Below, piece after piece: positions 23,365 through 31,243 of a stretch of 34,300 nucleotides of DNA (its first letter is position 1; each line of letters starts with the position of its first letter). The position numbers and the translations under genes are program-made. Source of the DNA: Sphingobium sp. TKS (GTDB lineage: Bacteria > Pseudomonadota > Alphaproteobacteria > Sphingomonadales > Sphingomonadaceae); the NCBI RefSeq assembly GCF_001563265.1, contig NZ_CP005090.1, forward strand, positions 1 through 34,300. The letters run 5' to 3'. The notes under the pieces were generated by a model, which worked only from the letters and a program-made list of their open reading frames with translations, was not told where the DNA came from and made no database searches.

Positions 23365-24244
23365 GGCTCTGTTGCAAAAATCGTGAAGCTTGAGCATGCT
23401 TGGCGGAGATTGGACGGACGGAACGATGACGGATTTCAAGTGGCGCCATTTCCAGGGTGATGTGATCCTGTGGGCGGTGCGCTGGTATTGTCGCTATCCG
23501 ATCAGCTATCGCGACCTTGAGGAAATGCTGGCGGAACGCGGCATTTCGGTCGACCATACGACGATCTATCGCTGGGTCCAGTGCTACGCCCCGGAGATGG
23601 AGAAGCGGCTGCGCTGGTTCTGGCGGCGTGGCTTTGATCCGAGCTGGCGCCTGGATGAAACCTACGTCAAGGTGCGGGGCAAGTGGACCTACCTGTACCG
23701 GGCAGTCGACAAGCGGGGCGACACGATCGATTTCTACCTGTCGCCGACCCGCAGCGCCAAGGCAGCGAAGCGGTTCCTGGGCAAGGCCCTGCGAGGCCTG
23801 AAGCACTGGGAAAAGCCTGCCACGCTCAATACCGACAAAGCGCCGAGCTATGGTGCAGCGATCACCGAATTGAAGCGCGAAGGAAAGCTGGACCGGGAGA
23901 CGGCCCACCGGCAGGTGAAGTATCTCAATAACGTGATCGAGGCCGATCACGGAAAGCTCAAGATACTGATCAAGCCGGTGCGCGGTTTCAAATCGATCCC
24001 CACGGCCTATGCCACGATCAAGGGATTCGAAGTCATGCGAGCCCTGCGCAAAGGACAGGCTCGCCCCTGGTGCCTGCAGCCCGGCATCAGGGGCGAGGTG
24101 CGCCTTGTGGAGAGAGCTTTTGGCATTGGGCCCTCGGCGCTGACGGAGGCCATGGGCATGCTCAACCACCATTTCGCAGCAGCCGCCTGATCGGCGCAGA
24201 GCGACAGCCTACCTCTGACTGCCGCCAATCTTTGCAACAGAGCC
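23365..24244 (+). mobile_element. IS6100 (IS6 family), complete
   Basis: The element is exactly 880 bp, the known length of IS6100, with terminal GGCTCTGTTGCAAA and TTTGCAACAGAGCC. The 8-bp flanks (AGCCTGTC left, CTTGCGCC right) do not match, so no target duplication is left. IS6100 is strongly linked to lin genes in HCH-degrading sphingomonads, where it mediates replicon fusion and deletion. Confidence 0.95.
23426..24190 (+). CDS. tnpA6100: IS6100 transposase
   Basis: A 254-residue IS6-family DDE transposase. The catalytic residues lie in RLDETYVKVRGKW (first Asp), LNTDKAPSYG (second Asp) and VIEADHGKLK (Glu). The N-terminal ISYRDLEEMLAERGISVDHT (zinc-less HTH region) is typical. The start at ATG 23426 (MTDFKWRHFQGD) is the usual one; an in-frame upstream start at 23390 would add 12 residues. 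The gene is intact, so the element should be active in cointegrate formation and adjacent deletions. Confidence 0.95.
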   Translation: MTDFKWRHFQGDVILWAVRWYCRYPISYRDLEEMLAERGISVDHTTIYRWVQCYAPEMEKRLRWFWRRGFDPSWRLDETYVKVRGKWTYLYRAVDKRGDTIDFYLSPTRSAKAAKRFLGKALRGLKHWEKPATLNTDKAPSYGAAITELKREGKLDRETAHRQVKYLNNVIEADHGKLKILIKPVRGFKSIPTAYATIKGFEVMRALRKGQARPWCLQPGIRGEVRLVERAFGIGPSALTEAMGMLNHHFAAAA

Positions 24245-24256
24245 CTTGCGCCCATT

Positions 24257-25066
24257 GTGAAGACCGCTACGCATGAGGCCGAAAATCGCTCGAATCCGAA
24301 TGCACCGATTCTTCCACCGCCACCTACCGACAGAAAAGCCGGCAACGCCTTTGTGGACAATCTCGACCTGTATGAACCCATCTATGCCGTTTACGGGCCA
24401 GGCACCGACAGCGAAGCTCGCATTCAACTGAGCTTCAAATATCGCCTGTTCGGAGCCTCGGCGAACAGCCAGACGTCTTCCAATTGGCGAGACGGGCTGT
24501 ACCTCGCCTACACCCAGAGAATGTTCTGGGACCTTGAAAGCAAATCCTCCCCGTTCCGCAACATCGATTTCCAGCCCGAACTTATCTACATCACACCGAC
24601 AGTTGGCCTTACCGGCGACATCGCCATGACCGTGCAGGCGGGTATTCGTCATGAGTCCAACGGGCGGGACGGTCCCCAGTCGCGCAGCATCAACAGCATC
24701 TACATCGCTCCAATGGCAACCCTTCCGATCGCCGGCGATTACAGGCTAACATTCGCCCCCAGGCTTTCCCTGTATGTCGGTAACAAATCCGACAATCCGG
24801 ATATCGTCCATTATCGCGGACATGCCGGATTGTTCATGGAGGTCGGAGAGGATAATGGACTGCGCCTCTCCACCTCCACCCGTTTCAACTTCGGTTCGGG
24901 CAAAGGGGCTGTCAATGCCGACCTGTCCTATCCGTTGCCCCGTCTCCTCGGCGGTGGTCCCGATCTCTATCTCTTCGCCCAGTCCTTCTACGGCTATGGT
25001 GAAAATCTGCTCGATTATAACCGGCGCACCCGCCGGTTACGTATAGGCGTTGCTCTCGTGCGATAA
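24257..25066 (+). pseudogene. pldA: Outer-membrane phospholipase A, 5'-truncated by IS6100
   Basis: The frame encodes about 269 residues matching the barrel of outer-membrane phospholipase A: YEPIYAVYGPGTDSEARIQL, LYLAYTQRMFWDLESKSSPF, and the active-site segment IRHESNGRDGPQSRSINSIY, where the His and Ser of the HxSNG motif are present. No signal peptide is coded; the reading frame runs directly out of the right end of IS6100. A GTG at 24257 could start translation but the product would stay in the cytoplasm. The missing 5' end was probably lost in an IS6100-mediated deletion. Confidence 0.75.
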
Positions 25067-25113
25067 TCTTGAGGCGACGCCACAGTCTTTCTCTCGCAGA
25101 GTTCATGCCGGTA

Positions 25114-25851
25114 TCACCTTCCGCCATCGGGCCTGACCTCGATCGTGCAGCGCACCGGCTTTTTCGCCTTGTCAGCCTGCTCGCGGCATTTCTGCACCGC
25201 CTCGCGGTTGCCATCGACGAGCGGCGAGGCCGCGACGATCAACGCCCAGCTCTCGGGCGCGGCGGTCTGCATCAACCGTTGCCCCGCATCCCACATCGTC
25301 GGTTCGCCAAGCGCGTGCATCGCCCGCCGCTCGGGCCAGTGCCAACTCGCCGGCATCATCCGCGCGACCGGGCCGGCGAGCGCCGCATAGAGCAGCATCC
25401 CCAGCGCCGCGCCCCCCAGCCCGGTCCCGATCAGCCAGCGGTTTTGCACATCGCCGCGCCGTGCGGATGCGAGCCGGTTGCCGACCTCGCGCGCGGCCTG
25501 GTCCAGTCCTGTCCGGGCTTCGGCGATCAGCCGTTGATCCTCGCGACGGGCATGGAGCGCCGCCGATACGATCTCGCCCGCCATGTTGTGAGGCGTCATC
25601 GACAGGAGAGGACTTTTGGCGATGGGGTCGATCTGCTGCACCAGCACCCCCAGCACCTTTTCGGTGCGGGCCAGCGTCGGCTCGTAATCGGGTATCTCGA
25701 TGGACTCGCGCGTAGCAGCCAGCCCCGCGATCGCGGCGCGCAGCAACCCGACCTCGCCATGCACCGACGCCAACCGATCCTCGACCCGCGCGAACGCCAG
25801 CGCCGGATCGTCACCAGCATCGGGTTCGCGATATTCATCCTCGTCCATCAT
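25114..25851 (-). CDS. DUF6118-type membrane protein of the mobilization region
   Basis: A 245-residue protein of the DUF6118 type often found beside traA on sphingomonad plasmids. Residues 1-130 are charged and helical, with a probable coiled coil (FARVEDRLASVHGEVGLLRAAIAGL). A single membrane segment lies near residues 142-163 (WLIGTGLGGAALGMLLYAAL). A periplasmic part with one Cys pair (QKCREQ, VRCTIEV) follows. Its start lies seven bases after the traA stop, with GGGAGAGG upstream, so it is co-transcribed with the relaxase. Function unknown; linkage suggests a role in transfer or in regulating it. Confidence 0.7.
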   Translation of the reverse strand: MMDEDEYREPDAGDDPALAFARVEDRLASVHGEVGLLRAAIAGLAATRESIEIPDYEPTLARTEKVLGVLVQQIDPIAKSPLLSMTPHNMAGEIVSAALHARREDQRLIAEARTGLDQAAREVGNRLASARRGDVQNRWLIGTGLGGAALGMLLYAALAGPVARMMPASWHWPERRAMHALGEPTMWDAGQRLMQTAAPESWALIVAASPLVDGNREAVQKCREQADKAKKPVRCTIEVRPDGGR

Positions 25852-25858
25852 CCTCTCC

Positions 25859-28800
25859 CTATCGGCTCAATCCGCGATCGTGACTGATCCCCAACCCCCG
25901 CGACAGCTCGCGCCCAAGCTCGCGGCCCGGACTCATTCCGATCTCAAGCCCCAGCTCGCGGGTGCGACCGCGCAGGATCGATTCCACCTGGGGATCGCGC
26001 TCAAGGCTTTTCGCCATGCCCGCCATCTCCTGCCCGAGCGTCTTGCGGCCCGCCATGTCGCCGGCGCGATAAAGCCGGTCGCGATCCTGGGAGAGCTGTT
26101 GCCAGCGTTCCACGAACCGATCGGCGCGCAAGTTCGGATCGGCCCGCACGCGCGCCTCTTGGCGTATCGCCTCGATCATCGGGCCGCTGCGCCCCGCCGC
26201 CGCCTCGCGCAGCAAGCCGGAATCGCGCTTCATCGCCTCGGCCATATCGTCCGAAGCTCGCGGCCGGAGCGTGTCGAGCGCCTGAACCGCGCGCTCGAGC
26301 GCGACCTTCTGATGTTCCAGCACCGGCCCGCCCGACGCCCGCGCCTGCAACACCGCCTCCGCCGAACGCGAGGCCCGCTCGACCGCGCGCCGGAAATCGC
26401 GATCCTGGCCCTGCTCGGCCCGCGCGGGCAATTCCTTCGCCGGCTCCGGCGTCGGCGTGCGCTGGGGCAGTTTCAGCCCGTCAAACATGCCCCGCTTGGG
26501 AGCCGGCTTTTCCTTCGCACCCTGTGCTGGCTCGGCCGCCTTCACCGGCGCGGCCGACAGCTTCAAGCCGTCGAACATACCGCGCCGCGACTGACGCTCG
26601 GCCGCGGCCTTCGCCTCGCCGGCACCGCGGTCGCCGCCAATATCGGGCGTGCGGGAATCCTCGCCCATCTGGCGTGAAGTTCCCGCGCGGGGCGCGAGGA
26701 TCTCCACGCCCTTCCGCTCGGGTGCATCCGCAACGCGGATCTCACCCGACAGCCCGCGCCGATCGGCGAAGGATTGCGCCTCGGCATCGCGATCCCGATA
26801 CATCGGATAGTCGGACGCCATATCCTTCGCCCGCTCGCGCGACAGCGTGCGGACAAGCCGGCGATCGTCGGCGAAGTCATCGCGGCCGTAATGGAGCTGC
26901 ACCCCGTCGCGATGCCGGGACAGCGCCACATAGGCCGAATGGCGGTCCATGCCGGGGGTCGCCAGCACATGCGCCCGATCGACCGTCACGCCCTGCGATT
27001 TGTGGATGGTCGCCGCATAGCCATGATCGACATGGGCATAATCTTTCAGGTCGAACGCGACTTGACGGCCATCGTCCAACTTCACCGCCATGCTGTCGGG
27101 CGACACGCGCTCGACCTTGCCCAGCGTGCCGTTCTTCACCCCAAGGCCGCGATCGTTCTTGAGGAACATGATGCGGTCGCCGGTCGCGAACTCCCGCGCG
27201 CCCCGCTCGGCCGACACGCGCACGTCCTGGCCCAGCTCGCCGGCGTCGCGCAGCCGATCGCGCGCAGCCAGGTTCAGGTCGCGCACCTCGGCATTGGTAT
27301 GGGTGAGGATGATCCGCGTCTTGTCGGGATCGGCGATGCGAGCGCGATCCCAGCCCTCCACAAGGCTTTCCCGCGCAGCCTCGCGCGTCTCGGCCGCGTG
27401 GACCATGCCATGCTCGGCATAGGCATGGATCGCCTCGCCGGTGCGGCCTGTTGCGAGCGCCCGCGTGGCGTCTTTCTGCCAGTCCTCATGCTGCCGGCGA
27501 ACATCGCTGATCTCGGCCGCGCCGTAGCGCTCGGCCAGCGATCGGAACGCAGCGCCAGCCTCGATCGCCTGCAACTGCTCGGCGTCGCCGACAAGGATCA
27601 CCTTGGCCCCTGCCCGTTCGGCCTCGGACAGCACCCGCTCCATCTGGCGCGTGCCGATCATGCCGGCCTCGTCAATCACCAGCACGTCGCGCGGACCTAG
27701 CAGCTCGCGGCCCTGCTCCCACTGATATTCCATGCTGGCGATCGTGCGCGAGGCGATACCGGAACCGCCCTCAAGCCCCTCGGCCGCGATCCCCGACAAG
27801 GCCGCACCGCGCACCTGATAGCCCGCCCGCTCCCATTCGTCGCGCGCAACGCCCAGCATGGTCGATTTGCCGGTGCCGGCATAGCCGACGACAATTGCCA
27901 AGTCGTTCTTGCCGGTGATATGCGCGAGCGCGTCCTTCTGCTGGCTTCCCAGCGCAAGGCCAACCCTCTCGGCGGTGTCTCGCCCCCCCATTTTAGACGC
28001 CGCCGGGAGACCATGCCCGGCCCGATCCGCTAGGCCGTAGCCGGCGCGCTCCAACCGCTGCTCGGTGTCGATCATCTCGCGCGACGTGAACCGGTCCTCG
28101 CCGCGTCCGTCCTTCCCCAGCGCTACCAGCTCGGGCGAGGTCCGCACCGCGCTCATCACCTGATCGAACTGGTCCTTGCCGTCGCTATGCCGGAACGCGA
28201 ACTGCGCCAGGTCGCGCCGCGTGAACGTCGCCTGTTGGCGCGTGATCGCGTCGAGCGCGATTTGCGGATTGGCGATGATCTTCTCGCCATTCTCCCGCGC
28301 GATCCGGGCATGGTCCTCGACCCGCTCGGCCTCAAGCCCCTGTTCGGGCATACGCGACGCCGCCGGCCCGATCTTGTGCTGCGGCTCAAGCTCGATCCCC
28401 TGCGCCTCATAGCTGCGATGATCTATGCGCGCGTCTATATCCAGTTCGGCGAGGCGCTCGTTCACATGATCGGCCCACGCCTCGCGCCACTCCTGCAACA
28501 GCGCCGTGCTGTTCCACTCGCGCACCTTCTGGCCGAAGCCCTCCAGCCCTACCTCGCGCATCGACAGCATGACATGCGCGTGTGGCTTGGATTGCCCGTC
28601 CTTTCCCAAGTCCCAATGCACGTTCATGTCCGCGACCATGCCGCGCTCGACAAACTGCTTTTCGACAAAATCGCGGGCGAGCCGGATGCCCTCTTTCTGG
28701 TCCAGCTCGCGCGGAATCGAGAACTCGACTTCGCGGGCGAGCTGCGCGTCCTTGCGTTTCTCGCCCGCCTCGACCTCGTTCCATAGGGTCGCGCGATCGT

Positions 28801-28990
28801 TTAAACGCTCCGGTGTACCTTCGGGTAACATGATTTCCGAATGGACGACGCCGGCCTTGTTCGAGAAATCATGGTCGCGTCCTAGCCGGTCGTCGTGCAG
28901 CCGTTCCGCCGCACGATAGGCCGCGCTGGCAACGGCGCTCGATCCGTTGGCGCGACTGATGACCTTGGCCGAGAAATGGTAGATCGCCAT
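25859..28990 (-). CDS. traA: Conjugative relaxase/helicase TraA (MOBQ type)
   Basis: A 1,043-residue relaxase. The N-terminal MobA/MobL domain has the probable nicking Tyr25 (ASAAYRAAERL) and the metal site H125, H137 and H139 (NVHWD, PHAHVML). A RecD-type helicase follows, with Walker A VGYAGTGKST (about residue 375) and Walker B VLVIDEAGMIG. The C-terminal 300 residues include two copies of a GMFDGLKL motif. It nicks oriT and unwinds the transferred strand. ATG 28990 (MAIYHFSAKVISRANG) is the family start; an in-frame GTG at 29047 lies within the putative oriT. Domain order matches the Ti-plasmid TraA. Confidence 0.92.
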   Translation of the reverse strand: MAIYHFSAKVISRANGSSAVASAAYRAAERLHDDRLGRDHDFSNKAGVVHSEIMLPEGTPERLNDRATLWNEVEAGEKRKDAQLAREVEFSIPRELDQKEGIRLARDFVEKQFVERGMVADMNVHWDLGKDGQSKPHAHVMLSMREVGLEGFGQKVREWNSTALLQEWREAWADHVNERLAELDIDARIDHRSYEAQGIELEPQHKIGPAASRMPEQGLEAERVEDHARIARENGEKIIANPQIALDAITRQQATFTRRDLAQFAFRHSDGKDQFDQVMSAVRTSPELVALGKDGRGEDRFTSREMIDTEQRLERAGYGLADRAGHGLPAASKMGGRDTAERVGLALGSQQKDALAHITGKNDLAIVVGYAGTGKSTMLGVARDEWERAGYQVRGAALSGIAAEGLEGGSGIASRTIASMEYQWEQGRELLGPRDVLVIDEAGMIGTRQMERVLSEAERAGAKVILVGDAEQLQAIEAGAAFRSLAERYGAAEISDVRRQHEDWQKDATRALATGRTGEAIHAYAEHGMVHAAETREAARESLVEGWDRARIADPDKTRIILTHTNAEVRDLNLAARDRLRDAGELGQDVRVSAERGAREFATGDRIMFLKNDRGLGVKNGTLGKVERVSPDSMAVKLDDGRQVAFDLKDYAHVDHGYAATIHKSQGVTVDRAHVLATPGMDRHSAYVALSRHRDGVQLHYGRDDFADDRRLVRTLSRERAKDMASDYPMYRDRDAEAQSFADRRGLSGEIRVADAPERKGVEILAPRAGTSRQMGEDSRTPDIGGDRGAGEAKAAAERQSRRGMFDGLKLSAAPVKAAEPAQGAKEKPAPKRGMFDGLKLPQRTPTPEPAKELPARAEQGQDRDFRRAVERASRSAEAVLQARASGGPVLEHQKVALERAVQALDTLRPRASDDMAEAMKRDSGLLREAAAGRSGPMIEAIRQEARVRADPNLRADRFVERWQQLSQDRDRLYRAGDMAGRKTLGQEMAGMAKSLERDPQVESILRGRTRELGLEIGMSPGRELGRELSRGLGISHDRGLSR

Positions 28991-29019
28991 GACGGCCGCT
29001 ATACTGCCTTTCTTAGCGC

Positions 29020-29048
29020 ACGTCGGCAACGACGTATAAGCGCGCACT
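29020..29048 (+). other. oriT: Candidate origin of transfer (oriT nic region)
   Basis: An inverted repeat ACGTCG-GCAA-CGACGT (29020-29035) is followed by ATAAGCGCGCACT (29036-29048). This resembles the Ti-type nic core CGACGTATAATTGCGCCCT and the RSF1010 core TAAGTGCGCCCT, as recalled from the MOBQ family. The location, between divergent traA and traC-like genes, is also the same as on Ti plasmids. The nick would fall near 29042. Confidence 0.65.
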
Positions 29049-29164
29049 CACACTCTCTGCCGTTCGCATGATTGACTTTGCCGCATTTTTTATCCGGAGC
29101 TGCTGTCCTGTCACCGCGACCGTGCTACGCTGCCACTCCCGATCATGGGCGCGAGGGAGAGAAT

Positions 29165-29470
29165 ATGCGTAAGGTCCGCGACTATGACGCCGAGTTGAAG
29201 GCGCTGGGCGACAAGGCCCGCGCCCTCAAGGCGAAGAAGGTCCAGCAGCTAGGCGAGCTGGTCACATCCACCGGGGCCGATGCGCTCGATCTCGATGTGC
29301 TGGCCGGGGTGCTGCTCGCCGCCGTCGAATCTGCCAGCGCCGACGAAAAGGAGGCGTGGCGCGCGAAGGGGTCCGCCTTCTTTCAAGGACGCGGCCGAAA
29401 GGCTGGCCGAAGCACTGGCGGCAACGCGGGAGGCGGAAGCAAAACTGGCGCAGGCGAGACGCAGGGTTGA
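29165..29470 (+). CDS. traC: Conjugal transfer protein, TraC-like
   Basis: A 101-residue protein. The N-terminus MRKVRDYDAELKALGDKARA is typical of the small transfer proteins coded next to oriT on rhizobial and sphingomonad plasmids (annotated TraC or TraD). Residues 1-35 should form a coiled coil; the tail is Gly-rich (GRSTGGNAGGGSKTGAG). The start at ATG 29165 has GAGGGAGAG directly upstream; an in-frame ATG at 29072 would overlap the region near oriT. It is thought to assist the relaxase at oriT. Confidence 0.75.
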   Translation: MRKVRDYDAELKALGDKARALKAKKVQQLGELVTSTGADALDLDVLAGVLLAAVESASADEKEAWRAKGSAFFQGRGRKAGRSTGGNAGGGSKTGAGETQG

Positions 29471-29726
29471 AGCCGCACAGCGCCGCACCGATACGAGGGA
29501 ATGGGCCGTGGCTCGCCGCGAACGCACCCGCCACCTCATAGAGCTGGGCGGCCTGGTCCAGAAAGCCGGCTTGGTCGAGCTGGCCGACGACGATCGCGCC
29601 ACCCTCTACGGCGCGCTGCTCGAACTGGCCGCCAAGGCGCGCGAGGACCGCGACCGGCTCATGCTCTGGAAGCGGCGCGGCAAGCGCGCGTTCGACGCGG
29701 AAGCGGAAGGGAGAGACGCACCATGA
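29280..29726 (+). CDS. traD: Conjugal transfer protein, TraD-like
   Basis: The C-terminal part, from about residue 76, carries the TraD pattern ERTRHLIELGGLVQKAGLVE ... LMLWKRRGKRAFDAEAEG. Before it lies an Ala/Glu/Arg-rich coiled coil (KDAAERLAEALAATREAEAK). The start is uncertain: ATG 29280 and 29295 lie deep inside the TraC-like gene in another frame, and the next standard start, GTG 29508, would cut off the coiled coil. A true start near 29370, possibly non-ATG, or coupling with the upstream gene is likely. The stop overlaps the next ATG (ATGA). Confidence 0.65.
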   Translation: MRSISMCWPGCCSPPSNLPAPTKRRRGARRGPPSFKDAAERLAEALAATREAEAKLAQARRRVEAAQRRTDTREWAVARRERTRHLIELGGLVQKAGLVELADDDRATLYGALLELAAKAREDRDRLMLWKRRGKRAFDAEAEGRDAP

Positions 29727-30004
29727 ACAGGCTCGATGTCGAAGCGATCCGCGCCCAGGTCCGCGCGCTCGATTTCACGCGCGGCACCCCGGCCGAAGTC
29801 GCGCTATGGCGCGAGGACGATGCCGACGCACGCGCCAATCTCGCGATCGAAGGCATGGACCTCGACTTGGCTGAACACGCCCTGTTCGACATGCTCCGCG
29901 AGGAATCCGTGCCCCCTCCCCTCGCCACCGCGATCGTCCTCAAGCTCCTCGATCATCCCGACGCCGACCCGACGCTGGCGATCTCGCCGGCGACGATCGG
30001 ATGA
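29723..30004 (+). CDS. Small VbhA-antitoxin-like protein 1
   Basis: A 93-residue acidic protein. The segment ADARANLAIEGMDLDLAEHA resembles the inhibitory helix of VbhA-type antitoxins, whose motif is (S/T)xxxE(G/N); here the Glu-Gly is kept but the Ser/Thr is Asn. It overlaps traD at its start and the nucleotidyltransferase gene at its stop, both by ATGA, so the three are translationally coupled. No Fic-domain partner is present. Resemblance is by motif only; it might instead regulate the nucleotidyltransferase-HEPN protein that follows. Confidence 0.5.
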   Translation: MNRLDVEAIRAQVRALDFTRGTPAEVALWREDDADARANLAIEGMDLDLAEHALFDMLREESVPPPLATAIVLKLLDHPDADPTLAISPATIG

Positions 30005-30936
30005 CGATGCGGACCGGCCTCGACCATCTGCCCGCCGTCAAGCGCCGCGAGCTGGAACGGGTCGCCCGCGTCCTGTTCGATGAATTTGAGGATGCCGTCA
30101 AAACCAAGCTCTCGGACAAGCGCAAGGGCGGCCGCATCCTCAAGCTGATCCTGTTCGGCTCCTACGCACGCGGCGATTGGGTCGAGGATCGCGCCAGCGG
30201 TTACATTTCCGATTATGACCTGCTCGTCGTCGTCAACGCCGACACCTTCACCGATCTGCAAACATGGTGGGCGGTCGCCGACGATCATCTGGTGCGCGAG
30301 CTGACCGTCACCAGGCACCTCGCCACACCCGTCAATTTCATCGTGCATTCGCTGATGGACGTGAACGACCAGCTCGCGCGCGGCCGTCCCTTCTTCGCCG
30401 ACATAGCCCGCGACGGCATCGCCCTCTACGAAGCGCCAGGGCAAGCCCTCGCCGTGCCGCGCCAGCTCGACGCGCAGGAACGCCACGCCGAAGCCCTGCG
30501 CCATCGCGACCACTGGTTCCCGCTCGCCGCGCACGCGCTCAAGCTCGCCCGGGACAGCATTGCCGATGGCGTGCCGCGCGATGCCGCGTTCATGCTCCAC
30601 CAGGCCGTCGAGCGGGTCTATAACGCCGTGCTGCTCGTCCTGACGCTCTACGCGCCCAAATCGCACCGTCTCGGCATCCTGCGCTCGCTCGCCGAAAATC
30701 TCGATCCCCGGCTGATCGAAGCCTGGCCGCGCGATACCCGCGCCGCCCGCCGCCATTTCGCGCAGTTGCAGCGCGCCTATGTCGAGGCCCGCTATTCCCA
30801 TGCCTATGAAATCACCGCCGACGAACTGGCCTGGCTCGTTGACCGCGTGAAGCATCTCCACACGATCGCCGGCGCGATCTGCGCCGAACACCTCGCCGGC
30901 GACGACACCCCCGAGAAAAGCCCCGCCGATGAATGA
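30001..30936 (+). CDS. Nucleotidyltransferase-HEPN fusion protein
   Basis: A 311-residue protein. Residues 45-80 contain the polymerase-beta-type nucleotidyltransferase motif: GSYARGDW (53-60) and SDYDLLVVV with D71 and D73. Residues about 160-300 form a HEPN-like helical domain (AFMLHQAVERVYNAVLLVL, then EARYSHAYEITADEL with the RxxH-like pattern). Fused or paired MNT-HEPN proteins are often toxin-antitoxin or stress modules in which the transferase modifies the HEPN RNase. Its ATG overlaps the preceding stop, and its own 3' end overlaps the next small gene by eight bases. Finding it inside a transfer operon is unusual. Confidence 0.7.
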   Translation: MTMRTGLDHLPAVKRRELERVARVLFDEFEDAVKTKLSDKRKGGRILKLILFGSYARGDWVEDRASGYISDYDLLVVVNADTFTDLQTWWAVADDHLVRELTVTRHLATPVNFIVHSLMDVNDQLARGRPFFADIARDGIALYEAPGQALAVPRQLDAQERHAEALRHRDHWFPLAAHALKLARDSIADGVPRDAAFMLHQAVERVYNAVLLVLTLYAPKSHRLGILRSLAENLDPRLIEAWPRDTRAARRHFAQLQRAYVEARYSHAYEITADELAWLVDRVKHLHTIAGAICAEHLAGDDTPEKSPADE

Positions 30937-31201
30937 GCATCCCATATCGGACGACGAACGCGCCCGACGCCAGAAGGCGATCGATTTCGCGCGGACCAAT
31001 ATCGAGCTGTCGGGCTTCGCTCTCTCGCCGGGAATGGCGGCGCTGGGCGTCCGGTTCGTCGCCGGCGAACTCTCCGAAAGCGAATACATCGCCGCCGCGC
31101 TCGCTCATGCCAACAGCCTGCCCGCAAGCGCGCCGGCGCAGGACTATTTCGCCAGCCTCGCAGAACTCGAAGCCGCATGGGAGGCCCGCGATCGGCCGTG
31201 A
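30929..31201 (+). CDS. Small VbhA-antitoxin-like protein 2
   Basis: A 90-residue protein with the VbhA-family layout: RRQKAIDFARTNIELSGFAL, then a helix and FVAGELSESEYIAAAL. At the position of the inhibitory motif it has N-x-x-x-S-G in place of (S/T)xxxE(G/N), so both hallmark residues have changed and it could not block a Fic enzyme in the known way. It starts inside the end of the nucleotidyltransferase-HEPN gene and ends 42 bp before traG. It may have a role in that module or in transfer. Confidence 0.6.
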   Translation: MNEHPISDDERARRQKAIDFARTNIELSGFALSPGMAALGVRFVAGELSESEYIAAALAHANSLPASAPAQDYFASLAELEAAWEARDRP

Positions 31202-31243
31202 TCCGCGCCGGATATTGGGAAATGACGATGGGAGGGAGTCCTG

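Noticed and set aside
23228..24172. A long minus-strand open frame across the IS6100 region
   Set aside because: It is the antisense of the IS6100 transposase joined to the inverted fragment; the long frame is a by-product of the palindrome.
23365..24244. A composite transposon made of two IS6100 copies around lin genes
   Set aside because: Only one complete copy and an adjacent fragment exist, both on the same side of the lin block.
29723..31201. A classical Fic/VbhT toxin-antitoxin pair
   Set aside because: No Fic motif (HPFx(D/E)GNGR) occurs anywhere in the window; only antitoxin-like small proteins are seen.
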